Source: Phoronis australis (Eukaryota; Phoronida; Phoronidae). From it: a stretch of 31,559 bases of DNA. The notes beneath the pieces were generated by a model, which saw only the letters and a list, made by a program, of their open reading frames with translations, did not search any database and had not been told where the DNA came from. Position 1 is the stretch's first letter. Each line of letters starts with the position of its first letter. Location: NCBI GenBank assembly GCA_002633005.1, contig NMRA01000463.1, positions 220,602 to 252,160 on the forward strand, read 5' to 3'. Below are positions 1-9,313 of this stretch, in pieces. The position numbers and the translations under genes are program-made.

Positions 1-1268
1 GTGAGGCTCGTGGTCCGTTACAAATTCAGGCTGTCGGATCTTTCAATTGATAAATTGGAGACGTTAGAACTGTAGGTAAGGGCATTTTTCGCATGTAGTT
101 CGATGGGCTGGGCGCTTACTTTAGCAAAGTCTGAAAACGCGTTGGGACACTTGTTGAGCCATGGGCGCTAATTAGGGCGAATAGCGGCAGAATTACATAC
201 AGCAGCGTAGTTTAATGCACACAAATTACACGTCGTGCAAACCAGTCGGCCATCCCGTTTACCATCAACAATCCCAGTAGCCTTTGCGCACCCTAATTTC
301 CGGACATGCGCAATCGTTAAATCGATTCGGTTGCAACTCCGCTATTACGCACTTATTTGCTCTCCGTTTTAACGTTGATCATCGTCTATACACCTCCAAA
401 AATGGCACATCGTCTTTGCGCAAACTATATTGAGATTTAAGTCTCCCGAAAAAAGTTGACGATCGGATAGTGTTTAAAAGTCTAATTCTAAATTTCTCCA
501 GTTAGTGCACAAATGAAGTAAAAGAAAGTAGTTCTGCTTGTCGCGTCTGCGGTTGGTATCATTATCTCGATTTATGACCCACAACGCGTGACTGGACAAA
601 GCCTTTTCAAATTAGCCGGTGGGGCGTGAGACCCCTGAGGTCCCAATCGAGTCCTCCCGACAACTCCGCGTTATGGGATTGATTTGTTATCCCAGTGGCT
701 CGGAAACTGATCAGAAATTACGAACAAAAACAATCCAAAGTTCACTGGACTGAACTAAACTACCAGTCAAGAAAATATTATACTAGTGAGCCAAAGTAAT
801 GTGCACGTGGTTATGCTGGTGAATTAGCCACGAAACTGCAGATCTACTTACCCGTCGGGGGCTGCGAATTCAGGTTCCGCTTTGGCCACAGCACTGTCAG
901 GGCAGAAGTTGTATATTGACAATCATTATTTGAGTAATGTAATTGTAAATAAAGATTCCCCTAACACCTGGCCGTGGGATGGAAATCGAGTTTTTTCTCA
1001 ACAGTTTCTGACAGCAAAACACTAATTAGCATGAGCTCACACGGCCTCGGTGTCACGTCAATTAGTTTTATTGCACCTGGCCTAAAGCTGGTAACGCAGT
1101 GATTTATTCATTGCTGCATGGCTTCTCAAATCATTTGCACTTACGAACACTACAAAGACATTACAAATTGCATCTAATGAGACGGACTTTGTTTCAGTTT
1201 CATATAAGAATTGTTTAGGATGAGAATAATTCATTTTGAAACAGAACGCTCAGTAATAAGCGCCAACA
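1..1268. other. Non-coding stretch, no gene seen
   Basis: No open frame with coding character, no convincing splice-bounded exon and no recognisable element body was found on either strand. The only structure noted is a tRNA-promoter-like pair of boxes around 613-655, listed separately, and an AATAAA-type signal near 948 without an upstream coding region to go with it. Confidence 0.5.
613..655 (+). repeat. Possible tRNA-derived SINE promoter boxes
   Basis: TTAGCCGGTGG (613-623) resembles a pol III A box. CAATCGAGTCC (645-655) matches the B-box consensus GGTTCGANTCC except for the first three bases. The spacing of about 30 bases is in the usual range. No cloverleaf can be folded convincingly, so this is not called a tRNA gene. 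It may be a degenerate SINE head or chance. Confidence 0.2.
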
Positions 1269-1347
1269 TGGCAACTCGCAATCCTGACTTAGGACGAGCT
1301 AGAGCTCATCAGTCCCGACTTCGCAGGTGGATCGTTAAGTTTTACAG

Positions 1348-1428
1348 GCAATCAATTCGAACAGGAATACAGTGATGAAGAGAGGCGCCGTGAACAAGCT
1401 CAGACAACGGAACGTATGGAGTTATTTT
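1348..1428 (+). CDS. Possible internal exon, unknown protein
   Basis: A stretch bounded by a TTTTACAG acceptor and a GTAAGC donor reads NQFEQEYSDEERRREQAQTT followed by ERMELF, a charged helix-like composition unlike the surrounding random translation. It enters with two extra bases and leaves with one. Just upstream, a short frame starting at the ATG at 1269 (MATRNPDLGRARAHQSRLRR and on) runs into this segment one frame off, so a decayed or frameshifted gene is possible. No family is recognised, and the partner exons are not identified. Confidence 0.2.
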
Positions 1429-1714
1429 GTAAGCCGGTATTCGTCAGTCAGGCTGTCGACGTCTACAGGCCACAGTCACGGAGATGTTTCACGGCCTCAT
1501 ACTTGCTATTTACAGCGCACGTTTCATTCTTCACTACCATGAACCACTGCCTAAGCATTTCGGACTCTCGAAGAATTAGAAAAACGATATACACGCTTTC
1601 CTCGCAGCTGCTTAGTTCGCCGGACAAGCGGGAACGATGCACCGCAACATAGCGGCATTCACTCTGCATATGAGCAACTGACGTCTCAAGCATCGTTTCT
1701 CACCTTCCTCACAG

Positions 1715-1738
1715 GTTAACGCGACACCTCTTGGCAAG
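1715..1738 (+). CDS. Possible 24-nt microexon
   Basis: A strong pyrimidine-rich acceptor (TTCTCACCTTCCTCACAG) is followed after 24 bases by AAG|GTAAGG, a near-consensus donor. Phase 0 gives VNATPLGK. The reading phase does not join cleanly to the candidate exon ending at 1428, so the two may be unrelated. The evidence is the splice-site quality alone. Confidence 0.2.
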
Positions 1739-1857
1739 GTAAGGTCCACCATATGAGAGGCGATGTGGATTAAAACCGATTAAGACGGCAAACAAGACTA
1801 ATTAAATCGGGTGGCAATCTCTTTTAAGATATTCATCAAGTTAAATCTGTCAAAAAT

Positions 1858-2294
1858 GGTGAATTTTTTTCGCTTCGAGGCTGCTCGGGTCTGGAACAGT
1901 CTACCGAATGTGTTGCTCACTACAGAGTCTCACTATTTTCCGTGGACTGATTTGGATCTGGATCGGCCCTGAATGTTGCTGTTCTCTTTGTAGACACTCA
2001 AGGTTATGCTTCAGTTAGTGAATAACATGGTTTCTTTTATGATTTATCTAGATTGTAGCAATTACAGGTGTACATGTACGTATTATCGTTTATGCTCTTT
2101 TAGACCCTAGACTATATTTTAGCGACAACTTAACATTTATTTACAATTATATATCTGTGTTATTGGTCACCTTTATCTTAAGTTCCAATTTCTTAAAGTT
2201 TCTGTTAAGTTTAATGCCATAGAAATAGCCCAACTGGCTAATGTTAACCTGTTCTTCGAACGGCGTGAAATAAAGTTTCTATATTCTTGATTCT
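1858..2294 (+). mobile_element. CR1-like non-LTR LINE, 5'-truncated 3' end
   Basis: The translation at 1861-1920 reads FFRFEAARVWNSLPNVLLTT, the conserved C-terminal block after the reverse transcriptase of CR1/jockey-type LINEs (F-R-x-x-A-A-R-x-W-N-S-L-P). After one frameshift it continues as IGPECCCSLC, the usual G-P-x-C-x-C-x-x-C ending. An AT-rich 3' UTR follows and ends at AATAAAGTTTCTATATTCTTGA. The copy is 5'-truncated with no intact RT domain and contains at least one frameshift, so it is dead. Assignment to the CR1-like group is from family knowledge; the exact clade is not determined. Confidence 0.75.
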
Positions 2295-2741
2295 TGTCCG
2301 GTCTCGGTCCGCTCCGGGTCCAATCGGCTGCGGGCCCGAGTCCGGCAAAAGAATTTATAAAAAATTATTCGTCACATTTCGTCAGCAATTTCGATACAAT
2401 TGTCCGTATTTTGATTTTATTAACGTTAAGGCGCGCTGTGGATTATATTACCCCCGTGCGTAGGCTGGCAACATACACTACTCCAGTCGCACAGACTGCG
2501 TATACTAAGCCTGGGTTCCTGAATGAATTGTACTTTCGGGTTTGCGGTAGGTTCAAAATGGCGGTGGGTACTTCGGGTTCCAATGGTGGATGTAGTGGGG
2601 GGACAAGTGGGCCATGGCCTCCTTAAAATTCTCCCAGATTCAGTTTGGCAGTACTGGGGTGCGAATGTCTGACAGGCAAAATCCTTGCTAATACTCTGCC
2701 CTGGTCCCCCCACCTAACTCAAAATCCTGGATTCGCCCCTG
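2295..2741 (-). mobile_element. hAT-like DNA transposon remnant
   Basis: Read on the minus strand from 2741, the sequence begins CAGGGGCGAATCCAGGATTT, followed by a G-rich run. This start, CAGGGGCG(G/A)ATCCAGGATTTT, is a recurrent terminus of non-autonomous hAT-type elements in animal genomes. The interior has CpG-rich and G-run segments but no transposase. I did not find the opposite terminus, so the left boundary at 2295 is nominal and the element may be truncated. Confidence 0.45.
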
Positions 2742-3029
2742 GGTCCAAACCGTGACTGACGCGTTTATTTAAACTTTATTCGATGTTGGATTGTGTTTTA
2801 GTTATGGGGTAGGTACTTTTTGGATCCTTATAACATCCTCTAACCATGTAATAAGGGTTATCAACGTTTGCTTCTTGGACTTAAAAGTCTGCCGGGAACG
2901 GGACGATTTTTAACGTTGGTAGGTCTTAGTTTTGATTCGATAGGGTTTTTTGTTGTTGGACTTTCAAAGTTGCTGAATCTACTGTCTTAATATATTGACC
3001 TATCGCCAGGATTATGACTGCCGGCTTAA
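2742..3029. other. Non-coding, nothing recognised
   Basis: AT-rich spacer between the hAT-like remnant and the promoter-like stretch. No supported ORF, repeat or splice pair was seen. Confidence 0.5.
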
Positions 3030-3160
3030 CTCACCAATCAGAACACAGACGTCTTGACACACCTTCGTCTGCGTTTCCATGCCGCCATTTTAACCGACAA
3101 ACAACGCCATTGCTGGTAAAGATTATTTTAGTCTATATAGCTCAGATAATTAGGTAGTGA
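3030..3160 (+). promoter_or_regulatory. Promoter-like stretch (CCAAT, YY1-type, TATA)
   Basis: CCAATCA at 3034-3040, CCGCCATTTT at 3082-3091 (a match to the YY1 core) and TATATAG at 3134-3140 lie in the same orientation upstream of the candidate first exon with the ATG at 3280. The spacing is compatible with a TATA-driven start near 3165. These motifs are short and each could arise by chance; their ordered co-occurrence is the only argument. Confidence 0.25.
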
Positions 3161-3279
3161 GAATGGTGAAACGGTGTTGATGACGTGTGTAGTTCTGACA
3201 GCCTTACGCAGGTCGAGAAGAACAGCCCGTATTTTTTGGACAATCCTTAAGCCGAAAAGTGTTGTCGACTGTGTAAACG

Positions 3280-3313
3280 ATGGATCAAATTGTGTGGACG
3301 GCGACACGATCAG
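3280..3313 (+). CDS. Possible first coding exon, unknown gene
   Basis: ATG at 3280 opens MDQIVWTATRS and reaches a CAG|GTAAAC donor at 3313, leaving one extra base (phase 1). The frame continues for 75 codons in total, but the part after the donor has no coding character. The motif-rich stretch 120-250 bases upstream supports a transcription start here. No downstream exon was identified, so gene identity is unknown. Confidence 0.25.
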
Positions 3314-4299
3314 GTAAACTTTGCAATGTTTGCTGGATTACTCGCAGGTTACAACAAATATGTTTTTTAAAAGATACGTACTTTTCAGTTTGGTGGCTAG
3401 TAGGCTTATCTGATTTTGACTTCGGAGTATCACTCGTCTGGGGCGCCTTTGTCCGGGCATCTGCTGGAACCCAGCATAAGTCTAGCGCCTCAGAAATTTG
3501 TTTTTAAGGAAAATTTTATTTTTTCATTTATTTCGACCAATAATTGACATCATTCTGTTTCGTAGCACAGGTACAGTTTATTATTCATATACCCGTAGGC
3601 TGACTTTCAACTGAACAACTCACCAAAATTGACAGATTCGATCGGCACAGCAGGGAGGGGCTGGCACAAGATAACTGAATTCAATGCCTCGAAAATGTTG
3701 AATTACTGTTTGATGAGAACATCTAGTATATACACTTCGACTGTAGAGTTAAGGAGAGCTCATTTTCTAGGAGTTCAAACCCGATACTTGGATTGATAAA
3801 GCTTTAAAAACAAGTTTAATTATTTTTGCAAATGGACACTTTTTGACACCACACCAGTCTTGTAAACTTTTGTTACCATACCACATCTTAGGGATCATGC
3901 TACGTTTAAAATTAAATGAAAACTACCTTTATGCAATGAAACTAGAAAAATATATGAAGTTCACCAGAAGGTTTGCCTAACTTAAATTCCTTTACGGTGC
4001 ACTGAATTAGAGCAGATTCGATGCATTGATTTGACTTTTGGACAAAGCCATAGACCTACCAGAGCTAACTGCTTGTCGAGGATTAGATGAGTATGTACTT
4101 GAGCTATGAATCTGATTTTTTTATCAAAATGTTTCGATCGAATATTAAGAAAAGTATAAACATTGCTATCGACTCGACTTACTTTACTCAGAGAATCCCA
4201 TCAGTTGTGACGAACAGGTCTACTTTTCATTTGACGTAGAAAATAAATCTGAAACTAAATAAGGCGATCCAGATCCTCCCAAGGATACTATTATTTCAT
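3314..4299. other. Non-coding, nothing recognised
   Basis: AT-rich sequence with frequent stops on both strands. No element or exon could be supported. Confidence 0.5.
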
Positions 4300-5030
4300 G
4301 AAATGAAGAATATAAATTGGTAAATAAAACAACAAGAATGGATCAACTGAAATTTGAAATTTTCGGATGTAACAACTTCCTTTATCAACAAAAACAGAAA
4401 TAAAGTAAAATCAAACACAAAATGACAATTGACATATAAGATATGGTGTAATGAAAATGACACATTTCAGCGTAAAAAATTCAATGACATATTTTAAGAA
4501 GTTTTAAGGTCAATCCATGGGGTTCTATTGTATTAAGTTTGTCTATTCAATATTGTTCTCTTTTAAGTCTGTGAGGGGTACTGGGGTGTTGGAGTTTTTC
4601 TATTATTTGTAGAGAAAGATCTTGAATATTATGGTTTTTGGAATTAAAATGATTACCTATAGTATCAGAAATGTTTTTATGTATTATGTTAAATATATGA
4701 TTACGAAACCGAGTTTGTAGATTATGTTGAGTTTGTCCTACGTATTGGATAGAACATTTTTTACAAGTTATAAGGTAAATAATATTGTTGGTGGTGCAAT
4801 CAGAATAATGTTTTATTTCAAAGTTTTCATTGGTTTAGGAAGACTGGAAAAAAGTGCTATCGTTGATGAAGTTACACATTTTACACCTAGTTTTGTTACA
4901 TTGTGTGTTGCCAATAGGTTTGTCAGTTTGGTTTATATTGTCGATATTAGCTTTAACTAAATAATTGTTTAGGTTTTTACATTTTCTCCAAGAAATTATA
5001 GGTGGAAGAGGAACTAGGTTTTTCATTTGA
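4300..5030 (-). mobile_element. Penelope-like element, 3' part with GIY-YIG domain
   Basis: One continuous minus-strand frame from 5026 to about 4490 encodes the C-terminal region of a Penelope-like retroelement protein. The order is LVPLPPIISWRKCKNL (end of the RT region), a cysteine motif CNKTRCKMC, and IIYLITCKKCSIQYVGQT, the GIY-YIG core in the variant form seen in these elements. The basic block LQTRFRNH and the REQY catalytic-Glu block follow. Two in-frame stops (TAA at 4835-4837, TGA just after REQY where a Trp codon is usual) show a dead copy. Down to about 4300 the sequence resembles the 3' UTR of such elements. The RT domain itself is missing or unrecognisable above 5030. Confidence 0.85.
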
Positions 5031-5744
5031 GGGGAAATATGCAGCGAAATTCATCTTACGGCAGAAAACATATTGGCGAATATTCACTGATTTTGTTCGT
5101 TATGTCTTGAAATTTATGGCATCGTACAGAAATTCGTCGTTAAGGTACAGTATACATGCCCAGCTTTACACGAACATATCGCATCAGTGGCCTTGTCAGT
5201 TTTGAAGTGAAGGTGAACCCCGTGTGGGGCTCTTCGGAATTTCACTGGCTTCGAAATAATTTTCCTGGAACACTTATTTTTTGAATGTCGGCTTTAGAAA
5301 TTCCCAAATCATAAATGCACGACTCTTAGTTGAAAAGTATCGCCTGTTCTCTTTGTCGAAGCGTTTTCTGAAAATGGAAAAACACTCCACCAGGATCGTT
5401 GTTTAGCTACAGTGTATTTGCTTCTGACATCTTGTTTGTTTGTCAGATGTCACACGACATTTCGCAACGGGTCGGAGCTTGTGATAGGTCAATTGCAAAA
5501 AACAGGAAAAAGCCTGGCGAACTTACGGCCAGACTCGTTAACCCAGCATTTCAGCCTTTGTTCTGTGTTCGGGTCGAGTAGAGCTCGTGTAGACTGGGTT
5601 GAGGGGGTTGTTTGTCGTATGGTGTGGGGGTCGAGGAGGCTTTAGAAAATTCCGTCTTGGAGATATTTTTTTACACATTGAGTTGTCTTAAGCGGAACAT
5701 GATCCACTATCATTTAGAAGTTGTTTTCTAGGTCATTCATAATA
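5031..5744. other. Non-coding, nothing firm
   Basis: Two overlapping short frames at 5399-5645 have no coding signature. A small GC-rich hairpin (GAACCCCGTGTGGGGCTC) sits near 5215. No continuation of the Penelope-like RT domain was recognisable here. Confidence 0.4.
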
Positions 5745-6075
5745 ATCGAAAATAAAAATGATGACAGCTGGCTACGATGCTGAACTCCTGATTTGCATAC
5801 AAAAACGCCAGTTGCAAAACATGTACCACCTATCAGAACACAAAATTTTATGCTTTAACTTTCGGTGGGTATTTATCAATGCATCATACATTTTACCATT
5901 GAGACTAAAATAAACGTGTTTGTAGTTCAATCCTTCTCTCCACACATAGTCGAGTGCCTTCTGGAAATCGACAAAAAGGCAATGACACCGACTTCGGAGT
6001 TTATTAATATATTTTGGAACTAGAGTATTAAGGACATCTTTAACCTTATTCACAAAAAAATTACTTTTCACATAT
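5745..6075 (-). mobile_element. LINE reverse transcriptase fragment
   Basis: The minus-strand frame from 6071 to 5772 encodes a piece of a non-LTR retrotransposon reverse transcriptase. NTLVPKYINK is followed by CHCLFVDFQKALDYVWREGL, which is RT motif A with the catalytic Asp of F-V-D-F-x-K-A, and then LNGKMYDALI. The downstream part (toward 5772) degenerates, and motif C is not present. Upstream and downstream domains are missing, so this is an isolated, inactive fragment. It lies 0.7 kb from the Penelope-like fragment in the same orientation but belongs to a different element class. Confidence 0.75.
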
Positions 6076-6419
6076 GTCTACCAAAATACCTTGTGGTCAT
6101 TCTTGGGGGAACTTTAAACGCGAATTATATACGCTGTATCGTGTTGCGAGGAAAAGAAACACCTTCAAACCGCACGACTGCTTGGAAATTTGTTTACTGC
6201 ATATGTGAGTTCAGAGGTTACAAGTTTGTAACTCAAATCGAATCTGCCGCCAGACACTGAGAAACTGGTTATGTACCAACAGTGTGTAAATGCACATAGG
6301 AATAGAAAGGTGCCGATGAAAACGAAGACAAAATGTAGTTTTGATCCTTTGGGAGTAGTAGTTTTGCATGTATACGACCTTTGAGAACGAATGCTTACGA
6401 ATTGCCTCACGATTCTCAC
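6076..6419. other. Non-coding, nothing recognised
   Basis: Two overlapping minus-strand frames here lack any recognisable domain and look like chance openings. No splice-bounded exon was preferred. Confidence 0.4.
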
Positions 6420-6630
6420 CCAACTTCCTTAATTTTACTGGAAATCACTGTTTCGATCTCGTGCTCAACCGACTCGACAAGGAATTGTTGTTCTATTCTA
6501 AAGTGGCCCACAATGCAACCGCCTGATCCACTTAATGCGTTGGCTCCGTCCCCATGGCCTAGTTGGACTCTATGTATTGCGAAGTGACTTGGCTGATGAA
6601 ACTTTTTGTGATAATTAAGTTCATTACGCA
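6420..6630 (-). CDS. Candidate internal exon, unknown protein
   Basis: On the minus strand a TTTACAG acceptor (next to 6630) opens a 211-base frame ending at G|GTGAGA (6420). The peptide starts RNELNYHKKFHQPSHFAIHR, runs through LGHGDGANALSGSGG and ends ETVISSKIKEVG. The balanced composition, with an amphipathic glutamate-rich end, looks more like protein than the surrounding AT-rich translation. I do not recognise a family. Neighbouring exons were not found, and a LINE or PLE origin is not indicated by any motif. It could also be a pseudo-exon. Confidence 0.35.
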
Positions 6631-7327
6631 CTGTAAATTCATTTGACATTGCGCGTGAATGTTGAAACAATAAGCATGACTAAGGGATGCATAAGTTATA
6701 TCCACCAAAAACAATTTTACACCGAATTATTAATCGAAGTTCTTGAGATATGAACTTGGAGAAAAGGTGCTTTTTCATGACACATAATTTTCAAGTTTTT
6801 ATGCCCAATGAGTACCCCGGTATCATTATTTATTATCATAATAGGAAGACTTCCGCCTTCGTCATGAAATATAACATTTCTAAGGAGAATGTCCGCCCCA
6901 TTACCAAGTGTAGTTTTGTTTGTGAGTTTGTATGTTGATAGGTTTTGCGTTTCATTTTTCTGAGGGCGACTTTCTTTTCAGTAGAGGTGACAGATCAACA
7001 GAGTAAAGGTTTCTTTGCTTGTGTGTTGCTCTTGCGATTGGTTAATTGACTCAGAGCTATTCATTTTGTTCATAGATTTTTTGACTGGTTGGAAGAAAGT
7101 CGGCAAGTAAAGTAACGTGTACACGTCCAGGTGAAGCTCAGTGAAAACCGTTCAACTCCTGCAAACCTGAGCAAAGCTGCTGATTACCCCGATTGCTGTA
7201 GGCTGACAAATTCATCAGTGCTCGCGAAGTGGCACAAATAGAAACTAAACGCTGATCGGTATTTGGGAACTTTCCGATTAAACATCACTGATCGAGCTCA
7301 CTACCGTCATAGGTACTACCTGCTACG

Positions 7328-7336
7328 ATGGACCCA
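7328..7336 (+). CDS. Possible end of a first exon (ATG GAC CCA)
   Basis: ATGGACCCA is followed directly by GTAAGT, the ideal donor core. The start has A at -3 and G at +4, a good Kozak context. An inverted CCAAT box (ATTGGTT) lies near 7036. If real, almost all of the exon is 5' UTR and only Met-Asp-Pro is coded here. No matching downstream exon was identified. Confidence 0.22.
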
Positions 7337-9191
7337 GTAAGTGATTTTTCTTCTTCATTTTGACTTATTCTGATTAAAATGGCAGAGGCAAGAAAACCAT
7401 TTTCAATGACCCCCTTCTCCTGTTTTCAACTACCCCCCCTCTGTAGCCCTCTTCCGATGCTGCTACTACGGCACAATGGTACTTGAATGAAATTTCGTAA
7501 TTTTGGTGGTGTTAGTAAATTGTTGTAACAAGTTTATGTCATTGATTAATACATTTATCACACATACGTGTTTAAACATGCGTTTGATGAAAAATTATCA
7601 AATATCATGATATGATACAACTACTTGTCCACATCAGGTCATGAACTGATAAGTACAGTTATTACCTGCTAAAATCTACTTCGTAAGCAGATTGATTAAA
7701 GCCTGCGGTACATAAGCTACTGCAGTGGAATAAAGAAAGATGTATTTATAGCGCCAAATCAACGTACTAGTCTAGTGCTCTAAACAACGAAATACTTAAA
7801 TTGTATATCAGTTGACGCCGCTTCACTTTATACTTTGATCAAGTTGAAAACTAATGAAGAAAATAAGTTGAAAAACAAAGAAATGTACTGAATACACTTT
7901 ACAGTATAAAAAATGACTCGACATCTATGAAATTCCAAGGAAGATATATTGCTGTGGTAATCAAAATTCATACTGCTTGTAAGCTATTGTTATCACTGTC
8001 AAGTCAAGTTATCGTGGATTATTGGGGTGGGTTATTTATCGAATATGCTACTAATCTCGTTTATTACATGTAGCTGCACGAGTTTTGGAAATTAAGATGT
8101 TGCAAGCCGGGTATTTCAATTGCGTCTTGTGCCTTTAGCGACACATTATCGCCGCCTCGCTCATCACCGATATGTTTGGCGATTGTTGCACCTTCAAAGT
8201 CACTTGGGTATGCGTGCTAGACATGAATAACCCTCGCTCAAATACTTTTACATATCACGAATCTCCTATAATAACCAGTTATCACCAGGTGCTATATGTA
8301 ACATGTATGTATCAACTATACGTGTATACACATATCAATTAGAATAACAATATACATGTATGTGCATGTACAGGAAATGGGATTGTGTGCCACTTAAGAA
8401 AGAGAAGTGTTAACAATAGACAAATCAGCTAAACATTAACTTAGAACTGATCTCGTATGCTGCTTTTACAAATTCAACTGATACTGAAGGAAATTCCACG
8501 AAGATTAAATTTTCGACTTCGTGTTGCTTTTCTACATCCACATGCACCTCAATGTAACGACTAGTTCTGTTAGTATCGAATATTTTAATGAAATATTAAT
8601 TCAAACACCGGTACACTAAACAAGCATACGTGGTTAAATTTCCTCATAATTAACGCTGACAAATTTCGTGATTGATGCCAATTTCATAAAATATATAGTT
8701 GCTGCTTTTTATTATGTTGTGGAAAACGTGGTTAATCGTTTTAATTAAGTTCAGGGCAAATAATAATGGCCGATGTAAGAACATGGTGAAACATTTCTCG
8801 GTGTAGGTACACTGCAGGTGGTGCGATATTTTGCACCGTCGGTAAATTACTTTTCACAATTCTTTTAACAATGTCAAAACTATTTAGCTTGTACATTTGT
8901 TGATATTAAAAATAACTGTCATTTTCAAGCATTTCTTGGGTGTTTTGAGAACATCATGTCTAATGACTTGCGTTTGATGTACTGTAAACATGTTAACTGA
9001 ATAGAGGTTTTGAACCATCCATGAATTTCTCACTATTTTGAGAATGTGAATTGTTTGTTGGACTGAATGTTTACGTATAATTGTTACTTCTCACACCTCT
9101 CGTTTTCTGAAATGGGATAGTGAAAAACCCTGGTGCAGGACAATGCAGTTACGAAGAAACACGTGTGTCATGTGATGCTGCTCATACTCAC
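7337..9191. other. Intron-like or intergenic, no gene
   Basis: AT-rich, with many stops on all frames. Around 8288-8375 the sequence is rich in ATGTA/TACAT steps and short palindromes (for example TATACATGTATG), a degenerate microsatellite-like patch. Nothing else is supported. Confidence 0.45.
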
Positions 9192-9313
9192 TTTGCATGC
9201 GGATGGCAGTTAGTGTCTGACGCCAAATACCTATCTTATTAAGGGAGAGGCTTAAAGCTTGAATGAAAGTAGTCTCCTGTACATGTGCTCTTCTCTCACG
9301 CCGGGTCTTCACC
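9192..9313 (-). CDS. Candidate internal exon, unknown protein
   Basis: The minus-strand acceptor CTTGTGCAG next to 9313 and the strong donor CAAA|GTGAGTATG at 9192 enclose 122 bases. The open frame starts VKTRRERRAHVQETTFIQAL and continues to TLTAIRMQ. The only other frame tested, starting at the first base, hits a stop. No family is recognised. The basic start followed by a hydrophobic stretch could be a loop and helix, but this is speculation. Confidence 0.22.

Noticed and set aside
1463-1693. Overlapping frames on both strands in 1416-1693
   Set aside because: Both are open, neither shows a known domain, and they exclude each other. Only the splice-bounded part at 1348-1428 was kept, at low confidence.
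2426-2713. 95-codon minus-strand frame
   Set aside because: Lies inside the hAT-like remnant; its proline and threonine richness comes from the G-run terminus, not from a gene.
5205-5245. GC-rich hairpin GAACCCCGTGTGGGGCTC as a regulatory RNA
   Set aside because: A single short stem with no conserved context; such stems are expected by chance.
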